A stretch of 64,000 nt of DNA from Bradyrhizobium barranii subsp. barranii. Lineage in GTDB: Bacteria > Pseudomonadota > Alphaproteobacteria > Rhizobiales > Xanthobacteraceae. A program made the translations under genes and the position numbers. Below the pieces are notes generated by a model. That model was not told the DNA's origin. It saw only the letters and a list, made by a program, of their open reading frames with translations, and did no database searches. The stretch covers positions 8,911,501 to 8,975,500 of the forward strand of contig NZ_CP086136.1 of the NCBI RefSeq assembly GCF_017565645.3. Direction: 5' to 3'. Positions within the stretch are counted from its first letter, which is position 1. Each line of letters starts with the position of its first letter. Positions 1-9,198 of the stretch are shown in pieces.

Positions 1-803
1 AGATTGTCGCCTAGGGCGCCGAAATAGCTCGCAAGCATGATCTTGATAGCGGGTCCCTCCTTTGCGAACCGGTTATAGGCGTGCAGCAACGATTGTCGCG
101 CCGCCTCATCCAGATCAAGGACCAGGCAGGGCTCATCAAACTGAACCCAACTTGCCCCTCGTTTGGCTAATTCATGCAGAAGGTCGATATAGACAGGTAT
201 CAGATCATCGAGGAGAGAGAGGGGCTGGAACGCGCTATCGGTACTCTTGCCGAGCTTTAAAAATGTGACCGGCCCGATCAGGACAGGGCGGGTCTGAAAG
301 CCAAGAGCCCTGGCTTCCTCATACTCTTCGACGGGTTTGCGAGAGCACAGTCTGAACGCCTGTCCCCGGTAAAACTCGGGAACCATGTAGTGGTAGTTGG
401 TATCGAACCACTTGGTCATTTCCTGCGCGGGCACGCCAGATCCCCGCGTACTCTGGTCGCAACTCGCATCCTGATCGCCGCATTGCGATCCGCGGGCCAT
501 GGCGAAGTACGTCTGGAGCGAAACGGATTCTCCGCTCGAGGCGTAGATCTCCGGGATGGCGCCAACCATGACACTTGTATCAAGCACCTGATCATACAGC
601 GAGAAGTCGTTTGACGGAATGATCGTGACGCCGAGCGATTTTTGACGAGCCCAGTTCGCTGCGCGTAGGCCGGATGCGTCTTCGTACAACTGCTGTTCAC
701 TAATCTTTCCAGACCAGTAGCTTTCTAGAGCGAGCTTGAGCTCACGCCTTGGGCCGATGCGTGGCGTTCCGAGCGTAGCAACTGGAAGAGAGAGAGGAGA
801 CAT
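1..803 (-). CDS. metE: Cobalamin-independent methionine synthase MetE, N-terminal part (runs off window)
   Basis: This is the first 267 codons of 5-methyltetrahydropteroyltriglutamate-homocysteine methyltransferase, the B12-independent enzyme for the last step of methionine synthesis in the cytoplasm. The reading frame is open from the ATG at 803 to the window edge. It shows the N-terminal MetE features: a start region ending in TPRIGPRRELKLALESYW, the block EMTKWFDTNYHYMVPEF, GPVTFLKLGK, and WVQFDEPCLVLDL near the edge. The C-terminal zinc-binding catalytic half is outside the window. A stretch around residues 103-115 (SQCGDQDASCDQS) looks inserted or divergent relative to the usual MetE sequence between the FAMARG and PAQEMTKWF blocks. 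A cobalamin riboswitch lies directly upstream, the classical arrangement that turns metE off when B12 is available. Identification is firm; whether the gene is intact beyond the edge cannot be seen. Confidence 0.93.
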   Translation of the reverse strand, partial: MSPLSLPVATLGTPRIGPRRELKLALESYWSGKISEQQLYEDASGLRAANWARQKSLGVTIIPSNDFSLYDQVLDTSVMVGAIPEIYASSGESVSLQTYFAMARGSQCGDQDASCDQSTRGSGVPAQEMTKWFDTNYHYMVPEFYRGQAFRLCSRKPVEEYEEARALGFQTRPVLIGPVTFLKLGKSTDSAFQPLSLLDDLIPVYIDLLHELAKRGASWVQFDEPCLVLDLDEAARQSLLHAYNRFAKEGPAIKIMLASYFGALGDN

Positions 804-921
804 CGCGTTAACCCCTGTTGGGGACAAAGGCCATGGCGGACGCAGGCAGGAGAAGTCGCGCGTGCGACGGCTGCTTGGCGTACCACCGAGACACCCCGCC
901 CGTGGACCAATATATTGTCGG

Positions 922-1100
922 GGCCGGTCTCCTGGCTTGCTGGTCATCGCTGCTGTCCGGCCTTCCCGAAGCCGTGCAGGCTTCAGTGACATCGTTGGAC
1001 AGCGGCTCGCCACTTACAGTTGCGGGGGCAGCGCCGGCATTTGCACCGGCTTCCCTCTTAGCTCCGGATCAATGGGAACCGGAGAACCTCGACGACTTGG
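922..1100 (-). promoter_or_regulatory. Cobalamin (B12) riboswitch upstream of metE
   Basis: Read on the minus strand, this leader contains the conserved cobalamin-riboswitch blocks in order: AAGAGGGAAGCCGGTGCAAA, then GCCGGCGCTGCCCCCGCAAC followed by TGTAAGTGGCGAGC, then GGGAAGGCCGGACAGC, and finally the B12 box AAGCCAGGAGACCGGCC. It ends about 120 bases before the metE ATG. In bacteria with both methionine synthases this riboswitch represses the B12-independent enzyme when adenosylcobalamin is present. The ends given are approximate because the outer stem was not folded. Confidence 0.93.
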
Positions 1101-2027
1101 ATTATCGGCACGAGAACTCTTCCGTCAACCTCTCAGATTATGTGCAAGCTAATCTGCGACATCTGCTAGCCGAATGACCGTGCATCTCTGTGACTTACCA
1201 CCATCCAGAAACATTCTCTAATCAGAGATGTCATAATCAGACATATCCTTCTCAGATACCGGAATAGCATCCGGAGCTGGAGCCGCACGCTAGATCGATG
1301 AAAGGGACAGAAGCAGCCTTCCGGCGGGAGTACCGACGTTTCTATCAGAATGCTTTCGATGCGGCCTTGCGATTTCCAGAGTTTCGCCCAGCACCTCGGC
1401 TAGCCAGCTATTCTCTCAACTAAAGGATCTGCAGCGAATAGGCCAAGGCACGTGGCGGAATTTAGCAACATACGAGGCGAGGGGTTGATTTGCGTGCCAC
1501 CCAGACTTCAAAGCCGGGATCAAGCCGGCTTGGTGCCGCTGGCAATCATGCAGCTCGAACGCCGGCGGCACGATAGCGAACCACACAGCTCAATAGCGGC
1601 AAACGCACTTCCGTCCATCAGGCATCCGGCATCGAGGCGTTCAACTCTTCTGCTAAATATCCGGTGCGGGACAAGGATGCACAAGCTGCGGCGGATACAC
1701 TGAATAGGAACACCGAAAACGTGCAAAGGTCAGAAAGTCGACAAGAGCGACACAAACTCTGTGAAAATTTCCGCCTATTGCCTGGCACGAAGAATGCAGA
1801 CCCTCGGCATGCCCAGTCTCCTCCTGCTGGGCAGGTCCAGCTCAGCCAATTGACGCAGTCGCTGTCGGGGAAGTTAGCTGCGCATGACATACAGGGAGCG
1901 CCTGATCGCGCGGGACAGCCAGCGGGTGCCACGTCGCATCCCCGTAAACTTCTTGCGATGGCTCATAGCAGGTTCGAGGTTGCCTGCTTTACAAGATGTT
2001 TGGATGAAACGCGATAGGCCGAGGGTT
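1101..2027. other. Intergenic region, no supported gene
   Basis: About 0.9 kb between the metE leader and the next plus-strand gene. Short open frames exist on both strands but none has a convincing start, ribosome-binding site or recognisable product. The end of the stretch overlaps a possible longer N-terminus (GTG/ATG codons from 1884) of the next gene. Confidence 0.5.
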
Positions 2028-2831
2028 ATGAAGAGAATGTCTGGAAGACCCGCGCTATGGCTTTGCTTGGTCGGATTTTTAATCTGCCTCGCCTGGCCGG
2101 CTGCCATGAGCAACAATATTCGGGCCAGCGACAGCCCCCTTGTCGAACGATTGAAGTCAACTTGGCGAGCGCAAGATGGTGAGACGATAGAACAAATTAT
2201 CTCCAATGTCTCGAAGGTGGCACAGTTCGTGCCTCAAATGTGGGGCGTTATTGAACTTGGCCAAAACGACTTTATTTTCGTTTCGTGGACCAGACACCGG
2301 GACAACAAATCGGACGAACAGTACGTTATCACCTGGAAGATCGCCCTCGACGGCACGTTTGAACTTGCGTCGACTTATGCGAAGCCGATGGAATTGGGCT
2401 GGCGCGCCCTGGCGCTCTCCCTGATCGCCAGTGAAGTCGCAGATGGCGAAAGGGACGCAAATCTTCGCTTTCTGCATGATCCGGCCAACTTCAACTTCGT
2501 GGCCACCCCGCAAGGCCGGCTCGGCGATCTTCTGCGGCAGGGCCGCTGTACTATCATTGAACCAGTTGGAGTGGACTACTTACCGAAGCGGAATGGCAAA
2601 CCGGCCGAGACGGGTGACGTGTGGCGCGTTCTGCTCTTGGTGAATTGTAGTATCCAAGGACCACGTTATTTTGCACACAACGGGGTCATCACTTTCGAAA
2701 AGAGAGAAGGACAGGATTGGGAGCCACAATCCTCCTTTGCCAAGCGCATCGCGAAATTTGCCCCTGGCTCCTGGTTCCAACGCACCGAGCCAAATGAAGA
2801 GGAAGACTTAGGAGAGCGAAGGCCCGAGTAA
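2028..2831 (+). CDS. Hypothetical exported or membrane-anchored protein
   Basis: A 267-residue protein of unknown function. The ATG at 2028 is preferred because it puts a basic start followed by a hydrophobic run (ALWLCLVGFLICLAWPAA, about residues 8-25) at the N-terminus, a good signal peptide or membrane anchor, with a GAGG about 5 bases upstream; the frame stays open to 1884. The mature part is mixed alpha/beta in character, with no cysteine motif or catalytic signature that I recognise, and ends in an acidic/basic tail (NEEEDLGERRPE). It stands alone, with more than 600 bases to the next gene on either side. I could not assign a family. Confidence 0.6.
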   Translation: MKRMSGRPALWLCLVGFLICLAWPAAMSNNIRASDSPLVERLKSTWRAQDGETIEQIISNVSKVAQFVPQMWGVIELGQNDFIFVSWTRHRDNKSDEQYVITWKIALDGTFELASTYAKPMELGWRALALSLIASEVADGERDANLRFLHDPANFNFVATPQGRLGDLLRQGRCTIIEPVGVDYLPKRNGKPAETGDVWRVLLLVNCSIQGPRYFAHNGVITFEKREGQDWEPQSSFAKRIAKFAPGSWFQRTEPNEEEDLGERRPE

Positions 2832-3453
2832 ACTGCCGCAGAGCAACATCGCGCCGCAGTTCCTCCATGGCCCAGTGCCTCGGACCGACTGCAAGACATA
2901 CGCGCTCGGCACTTGCTTTGTTTTAGCTTCCGCAACGGTCCGGGTGCCTTTCTCGCAGCAGTCCGGCCCGTCGCAAGAAGGTCGGCCGCGCGATTGCGTT
3001 TGTTCCGCCTAGTGTCAGCGGCGCGCACGAGCTTGCGAGATGTGGTTTTCCCGCCTTCACTCCAGCCGGTGTGAGGACACCACTGTGCGTGAGTATAGCA
3101 ACGTCGAAGGCACCAGGAACTGGGTGTGAGACGAAACCGGCGAGGAAGTTACCGGGAGACGTTCACCGGTAGCGACCCGGCATACCGCTGAGCGCTTGCG
3201 CATTTCCGAGCGCGCAGGCCGGGAAGCTCAGGGGCCGTACGCAAGAAAACGTCGAGGACCAGACTGGCTCGACCCTAGCTTAGCTGGCACCCATTCGTCT
3301 GCATGTCATCGATCCAGATTTCGAAGCATGGAAAACGCCTGTTTAACTCTGCTCCACCTGCCCAGGTCGACATCAACGATCAATCTTGCCGGGCGTAAGA
3401 AGGTTAAGTTATGCGCGGGCGTCTACCCTGAACTCCATTGCGTCTTCTTCTAA

Positions 3454-3484
3454 ATCGGTCAGAGAAAGCCAGACCGATCTTTTT
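3454..3484 (+). terminator. Intrinsic-terminator-like hairpin
   Basis: A perfect 7-bp stem (ATCGGTC ... GACCGAT) with an 11-base loop is followed by CTTTTT on the plus strand. It lies about 620 bases after the nearest upstream plus-strand gene, so what it terminates is unclear; it may mark a lost or unseen short transcript. Confidence 0.45.
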
Positions 3485-3787
3485 CACATCTTTTCGTGTG
3501 AAGTGCGAAATTTCATTGCAGAACCGTTGGCAGCGGCCATTTTGCCGATGGAAACCGTCGCCAACCAGAAAGGTTGATGCTCCACGCCTGACTCCAGCGC
3601 GAGCCAGCGCTTCATCGTCGGCCACTTTTTTTTGCAAAGACAACGTTCCGGGGTTCGGGTTTGTTCAGCATCGCCAGTTCGGCGCCGCCCGCGAGGATCT
3701 CCCCTCAGGTGGAGAGAGTAAAGCGCGGTCCTAGTGAGAGAGCCGCTGATGCTCGAAGAATAGCGCCGCACGCCCCAAAGAAATCAC

Positions 3788-3818
3788 TTGATCCTTACGC
3801 AGCGTCAGGCCGTAGGTT
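3788..3818 (+). promoter_or_regulatory. MerR-family-type promoter/operator, site 1 of 3
   Basis: TTGATC and TAGGTT are separated by exactly 19 bases, the long spacer typical of MerR-activated promoters, and the spacer contains the near-palindrome CCTTACG-CAG-CGTCAGG centred between them. Two very similar sites occur at 44118 and 46091. It points toward the nuclease gene 137 bases downstream. No merR gene is visible in the window, so the regulator is unknown. Confidence 0.45.
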
Positions 3819-3954
3819 CGCGTTCCGGCGAAGCCCTCATAAAGCGCGTCGGAAATGCCGGCGGAATAACGGACGTAACGCTGTCAAGCAGTCGAATGTA
3901 TCGGCACCGTGTCGTGCGTGAAACGTGGATCAGGAGCGAAAGGTTGTTGTCGGG

Positions 3955-4671
3955 ATGAAGAACCGCGGAATTATGTTCGCATTGCTCGCTCTCGTCACAT
4001 CTCCGGTCTGCGCCGCGACGTTCAGCGGTGCTCCGCGCATCCTCGACGGCAATACGATCGAGATCGACAAAACCAACGTTCGGCTCTCAGGCATCGAAGC
4101 TCCTGAGACGGACCAGATTTGTCTCGACGCCAAGGGCCGGAAATGGGCCTGCGGCGTAGCTGCTCGCGACGAGCTTATCAAGCATTCAAATGGGCGAACC
4201 TGGGATTGTCATACCCAGAGAGTCGATGAGTACAGACGAGCCCTCGGTAACTGCTTCATCGAAGGCGAGAATGTGAACGTCTGGATGGTACGCTCGGGCT
4301 GGGCACTATCGGCTGCTCCATCTCACGCTGTCTATGAGTTGGCGGCAAGCACAGCCCATACGGGACTGTGGTCGGGAGCGTTCATCGCTCCCTGGGACTG
4401 GCCTCGCCGCAATAAGGGCACGATTATCGTCGGCGCGTGGTCGGTTCCGATCGACGCGCAGGAAGTACTGCTCGGATCCGTCCTGCTGTCGGAACCGCCG
4501 TCCCCCGAGTGCCTGATAAAAGGCACTGTCGAGCGCAGCGGCGAGCGGATCTATCACCTGCCAGGGCAAGCCAGCTACGAACTAATCGACATGACGAAGA
4601 AGCGTAGCGAACGCTGGTTTTGTAGCGAAGCGGAAGCCGAAGCCACCGGGTGGCGTAAGGCCGTGCGTTGA
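3955..4671 (+). CDS. Secreted SNase-like (thermonuclease family) nuclease
   Basis: A 238-residue protein with a signal peptide (MKNRGIMFALLALVTSPVCA) and a staphylococcal-nuclease-like OB-fold domain at about residues 22-145. Family landmarks visible are the early acidic position in LDGNTIEI, RLSGIEAPETD (Arg plus acidic residues of the active site) and YRRALGNCF, which carries the second catalytic arginine. The C-terminal part (about 178-238) contains an IKGTVERSGERIYHLPG / ERWFCSEAEAEATGWRKA module seen in other rhizobial nuclease-like proteins. The family cleaves DNA and RNA at the 5' side of phosphodiester bonds with Ca2+. The ATG at 3955 is chosen over an upstream frame start at 3925 because it begins the signal peptide. 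Its stop overlaps the possible TTG start of the carbonic anhydrase gene by 4 bases, so the two are probably cotranscribed. Confidence 0.85.
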   Translation: MKNRGIMFALLALVTSPVCAATFSGAPRILDGNTIEIDKTNVRLSGIEAPETDQICLDAKGRKWACGVAARDELIKHSNGRTWDCHTQRVDEYRRALGNCFIEGENVNVWMVRSGWALSAAPSHAVYELAASTAHTGLWSGAFIAPWDWPRRNKGTIIVGAWSVPIDAQEVLLGSVLLSEPPSPECLIKGTVERSGERIYHLPGQASYELIDMTKKRSERWFCSEAEAEATGWRKAVR

Positions 4672-5423
4672 GGCGACACATGCATGCAGCCAATTCTCCA
4701 AATATGTACCATTTAACCAGGACCGCGCGTTCGCGCCGTTCGCTGTTGTTGTTTGCTGCGTCGACAGTTTTCCTGCGATTCGGCAATAAGATCGCCGATG
4801 CGAAGGAAGCAAAAAGCACGCCCAAGCCAGATAACCTGCTGTCGCCAGATGCTGCCCTGAAGCGGCTGCTGATGGGAAACGAACGTTATGTCCAGGGTGC
4901 ATCACGAGCCGACGATCTTAGGCGCGAGCGTTCGGCTTTGGTCGAAGGCCAAAATCCATATGCGGCGGTTCTGAGCTGCGCCGACTCTCGCGTGGCGCCC
5001 GAATTTGTGTTCGACAGCGGGCTAGGTGATTTGTTTGTCTGCCGCGTCGCCGGCAACTTCGCTAATGATGATACACTCGCCAGTATGGAATATGCGGTCG
5101 CAGTACTGAACACGCCGCTAATCCTCGTACTAGGCCACGATCATTGCGGCGCGATAGACGCTACGATCAAGTCGCTCCATCAAGATAAGCCGCCGCCAGG
5201 GCACATTTCAGCCCTGGTGACCGCACTTGCTCCCGCCGTGAACGCATCTCTAGGGCAGGCCGGCGATACATCCGCCCGCGCAACCCGAAACAATGTGATC
5301 GACAATGTCAACAAACTCAGATCGACGGGCCCTATTCTGAAGGCTGCAGTCGAGCAGAACCGGCTGAAAGTCGTCGGGGCCCTGTATCGGATCGACAACG
5401 GTAAGGTCGATATTGTCAGCTGA
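4668..5423 (+). CDS. Beta-class carbonic anhydrase with Tat-like export signal
   Basis: Beta-carbonic anhydrase interconverting CO2 and bicarbonate. In the 251-residue frame the zinc ligands are visible as C104 in SCADSR (with D106 and R108 forming the usual dyad), H157 and C160 in GHDHCGA. The N-terminus carries SRRSLLLFAASTVF after a short basic leader, resembling a twin-arginine signal, so the enzyme probably acts in the periplasm. The frame begins at a TTG that overlaps the stop of the nuclease gene; ATGs at 4680 and 4704 are alternative starts, and 4704 would still retain the export signal. Function is secure from the motifs; the exact start and the physiological role in the nodule are inference. 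Confidence 0.9.
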   Translation: MRRHMHAANSPNMYHLTRTARSRRSLLLFAASTVFLRFGNKIADAKEAKSTPKPDNLLSPDAALKRLLMGNERYVQGASRADDLRRERSALVEGQNPYAAVLSCADSRVAPEFVFDSGLGDLFVCRVAGNFANDDTLASMEYAVAVLNTPLILVLGHDHCGAIDATIKSLHQDKPPPGHISALVTALAPAVNASLGQAGDTSARATRNNVIDNVNKLRSTGPILKAAVEQNRLKVVGALYRIDNGKVDIVS

Positions 5424-7367
5424 CACTAGCACATTCACACCCGAGGCAAATCATCTGCCGTGCGATACGGCCCTTCCGCTCCGCTGTTTGGTCCATCGTC
5501 TGCGACAAATGCCCCGGATACCATCCGCTCCACAATAAATGATCAACTCGGGAAGTGCTTCGGTATGCGTGGCGTCTTGATTCTGCTCATGTTCTACGTA
5601 CTCATGCTAGCAACACGCGGCGAGCATCAAAAAACGCACCTAACGCGTCCGACAGCGTTCATGCCTCCATATTGAGTTGCAAACCCAATAGCGTGGTTCC
5701 GGCAGCAGATCGCGATAAAGCGCATTGCCTGGCTGTGAACTCCAGAGCCGGCGACGATCCTGAGATCTTCTGGCTCCGATCGAGCACGCCATGAATGGTG
5801 TTGCTTTATCACCAAGCTCAGCCAGGGCTGCAGATCACATAGAACAACCAGCAGGACTGGCCGCCCGGTCTGTAAACGAACATGCCACCCGCGCCAGTAG
5901 GCCAGCCGCATCCATCATTCGTTAGATAGTCTCGTTCGCCGCCAAGGGACCCGGCCCGCAATGATGATGCCGTTGAAAGCATGGTTGTTTTCACCACGAT
6001 CTCGCATGCACTGCCTGATATTGCGCACAATCGCACGACCCGCCCACTTGCACAATTTACTATCCGTCCTCCATAACGAGGTCGATACGAGACGAAACTG
6101 GCAGCTTGCAGATTGCATAGTGTGTACGCGAAGCCCATCAGGTTGTTAGTTGCTGCGGACACAGTAAATTGTGCCAGATTTGTCAGCCCAGGCGAATACC
6201 AGAACAATGATTCAAGTGTTGCGCACCGTCTGCCAGCCAGAAATCATCTGGCAACCGATCGACTTGGCAAGCAAGCTCTTCAACCACGGCGTCGCTCAGT
6301 AGGAAACAGAAGACTAGCTTCAGAACGTGGATCCCTCATCAGTCGCAACGCTCGTAGTGCGGGCATGCTGCGCGAATTTGGCAAGCTCGGCCAAAATCGG
6401 AAGCATTGGAAAACCGCCGAAGATGGAGGCGCCGGCGGCTGCAAAAGGGGTCGACAGGTCAGAATTCTGCCCGAATTTCTTGCGTCCTGTAGGACAGAAG
6501 GTAGACAGCTCGTGTGCTGCAACGAGCCTCCTAAGCTCCCCGGGGCCTCTTCGAAGCGCCTTGTCTTTGCTTGCATGAGCCGGGTACTCTTGCAGTCACC
6601 TCGAACAGATTTGATCGCGTAATTCAGCGTCTTGAGCTCCGTGCGTTTGCTGAACACCAGCTGTCTGGAGGTCCGCTTCTAACCAGGCGCTCACCCGCAG
6701 TCGCACGAACGGCTATTGGGCTGTTGGTGGCATCGGGAGATCGGAGCGGGTGCTAATTTTGGCATTAACGTTGAATCTGGCCGGTCGGCGAACGAGGTCC
6801 GCTTCTGTCGTTTTGCTTGCGGTTTGTTGAGTCAATGACATTGGCGGAAAGTATACACGAAATTCACGAGCATGTGCTGGCACCGCGCGGCGGAATGATC
6901 TCGCGAGATTCGGACAAGGCCGGCAGACATGCTTAATGGCACGCCGATTGCTGGAACGATGAAAACTAAGTCGCAGGCTTGAGCGCTCTCCCGAGCATAA
7001 CTCAGGAACTCCACACTTGGTTCGACCCGGCTTGTCCGACGTGTGAGCACACGTCCATGGAGAGGACATGACATCGCATGCCCCGATCAACCGCCGGAGA
7101 CCCAGTCCGGCAACGACGGCCGATATCGCGCCGCCGCCTACCGGCTGTTTTGCCGGCCAGCCTCCATGCAACGGCAACAGCTCCATCTCAGTCTAGCTTC
7201 CCGGCCCGTAAATTGGGAAGCTACCGTGCGCAATCACATGCAAGCGATATCAACTGCGACAACTCTGAGAATGTCCTCCCGCCGGTATGGTATCACCCAG
7301 TTTCGCCCCGTGCGCAGTCCATGAATGACGCGCGACCATGATCGGCACAAGACGCGGAGGACGATTT
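5424..7367. other. Long gene-poor region
   Basis: Nearly 2 kb without a gene I can support. Several frames of 80-160 codons exist on both strands, but they overlap each other, lack ribosome-binding sites and show no recognisable motif. A minus-strand segment near 5818-6118 has runs that look protein-like in two different frames and might be a decayed gene, but I do not recognise it. A perfect inverted repeat lies at 7038. If the gene after this region is nrgC-like, an nrgB-type partner would be expected here, but none is evident. Confidence 0.4.
7038..7055. repeat. Perfect 8-bp inverted repeat, operator-like
   Basis: GACGTGTGAGCACACGTC is an exact palindrome with a 2-base centre, about 310 bases upstream of the hydroxylase pseudogene. 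Size and symmetry suit a dimeric regulator, but no regulator can be named. Confidence 0.4.
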
Positions 7368-8535
7368 ATGAACGCTTCACCCGAAAAGCAATGTCCCGAA
7401 TCCCACACCGCGGCTGCGACCTGGGATAATCTGTCGCCGCTACTTGTCGAGATCCGTGCGCGTCGCAACGAGTTTGGCCCCGCGCAGGAAATTCCAAAAG
7501 AGATCATCGACGGCTTCAGGCGCATCGGCATCTATCGGGCTATGGTCGCGAAGCGATTCGGCGGCGAGGAGCGAACACCAGCCGAATTTTGCCGCCAGAT
7601 CGAGCGCATCTCCGAGGCCGACGGATCCGCCGGTTGGGTCGCCAGCTTCGGGGATGGAGCTCGCTACCTCGCTGCTCTTCCGGACGACACGCTTCGAAAA
7701 GTGTACGCCAATGGACCTGACGTCGTATTGGCGGGTGCGCTCTTCCCGCTCCAGCCCGCCAGGCGATGCGCCGACGGATTTGTCGTGAACGGCGTGTGGC
7801 CATTCGCTAGCGGCTCGCCCGGGGCGGATTTGATAGGAGTTGGTATAACACTGGAAGACGATCCGGCCGGAGACCTCCCGCGTGTAGCGGTGATTCCGGC
7901 AGAGAAGGTTACAATCCGGCCCAATTGGGACGTCATCGGACTGCGAGGCACCGGAAGCCACGACGTTGTCGTCAGCGACGTCATTGTGCCAGAGCAATGG
8001 ACCTTGATCCGCGGCGGTCCGGTGACACTTGATGGGCCGATCTATCGTTATCCGTCCGTCGCTTTCGCTGCGCAAGCGCATGCGATGCGTCGGCATCGGG
8101 ATTGCGCGAGCCGCAATAGACGAGGTGATCGCCATGGCCGGAAGCCGCGCCTCGATCACTGGAGCGCCCGTGATGGCTCAGCGCGGCTATGTCCAACTTG
8201 AAATCGCCAAAGCCGAATCCATGCTACGTTCCGCTCGTTCCTTCTTTTACGAGGCCACGGAAGAGCTGTGGAAGCAAGCGCTCACGGGCGAGGTAAATCT
8301 GAGCACCACGATGCAAGTGCGGCTCGCCGCGACGAACGCCGCGCGGCAGGGCGCTGAGGTCTGCAGGATCTCGAGCGGTCTTGCTGGAACTGAGGCGCTC
8401 TATACCAGCAGCAATCTAGCACGCGCCATGTGCGACAGCTTCGTGGTTGCCCAGCACGCAGCTTTAAACGAGGGAACGCTTCAGAGTGCTGGCCTCGCCC
8501 TGCTCGGAACTGCAATACAGCCCGGCTTTCCATGA
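7368..8535 (+). pseudogene. Acyl-CoA-dehydrogenase-fold flavin hydroxylase (nrgC-like), frameshifted
   Basis: A flavin-dependent hydroxylase of the acyl-CoA dehydrogenase fold (HsaA/DszC type). The N-terminal part runs from the ATG at 7368, which has GGAGG 7 bases upstream, through ADGSAGWVASFGD and the middle beta-domain (VNGVWPFASGSPGADLIGVG, DVIGLRGTGSHDVVV). It then loses frame near 8077-8092; the C-terminal four-helix part continues in another frame (GIARAAIDEVIAMAGSRAS through a CRISSGLAGTEALYTSSNLAR block) to 8535. Together the two frames give a normal length of about 390 residues, so one indel has broken the gene. B. japonicum has a NifA-regulated hydroxylase-like gene, nrgC, in the same island; equivalence is my inference. 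No clear -24/-12 promoter is visible directly upstream. Confidence 0.8.
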
Positions 8536-8754
8536 AGTAAAGGGATCAGGCGCGGGCAACAGGCCACGCGAATGGATTACCGGACCGGCGTCATGATGTG
8601 GTCTGCTGCTGAGGACGTGGCGACCTTGTTTCAATGTGAACAAAGACACTACTGGGCTCTCCCTCCTTCAAAACGAAACCTCGTATCCTGGACCATTCGT
8701 TCGTCATCCAAACACGGCGATGTTTTTTGAGCCTCTACGCCCCTGCCCGATCAT

Positions 8755-9090
8755 TGACGTGCCGAGCGGGATCTACCTGAATTTCTGCGCAACGGCTCGC
8801 GGTTCAACCGACGAACTTTCCAAATCACCGAGCGACGGGGCTCGACTCTCGCGGGCTGTGCCGCCTGGGCGCACGGTGCAGCACTGCACGGCGCAATATC
8901 CTGGCACTCAACCTTGCCGCTTATCGATGCGGCACGCCGACACTGGCAAGGGCAGTACGACATTGATGTGAAGCGTACCGTGCACCTCCATCGGAATGAT
9001 GGATCAATCTGGCTCTTGGCCGCTGCTGGCGGATCGGCATCGACGGCGCGGAAGAGACGCTGCGGCCGCATGAGATCGCGCATCGCCTAA
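8755..9090 (+). pseudogene. Unidentified coding remnant cut by IS21
   Basis: One plus-strand frame here is continuous and protein-like for about 100 codons (FNRRTFQITERRGSTLAGC, HWQGQYDIDVKRTVHLHRND, GSIWLLAAAGGSAS) but has no start. Another frame running into the IS21 target can be continued past the element (GHLPAEETHVSPP after 11804), so the insertion probably hit an already decaying gene. I do not recognise the family. Confidence 0.4.
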
Positions 9091-9198
9091 CCCCCGTGGG
9101 TCGGTCAAAATCCCCCGGGTATGGTCACTTGAAACTCCCCCACCTGATGATCGCCGTCAGCGCCGCTGAACAGCAGTAGCCGGTCAGGCAGGACGTTT

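Larger units (their letters stand above)
2832..3954. other. Intergenic region with a terminator-like hairpin and a MerR-type promoter
   Basis: About 1.1 kb without a convincing gene. It holds a hairpin followed by T residues near 3454 and a MerR-family-type promoter/operator near 3788, listed separately. Short frames on both strands look random. Confidence 0.5.

Noticed and set aside
5818..6207. 129-codon minus-strand frame with a GGERDYLTNDGCGWPTGAGG stretch
   Set aside because: Protein-like over a short piece only, continuing in another frame; no family recognised, so it is mentioned in the intergenic entry only.
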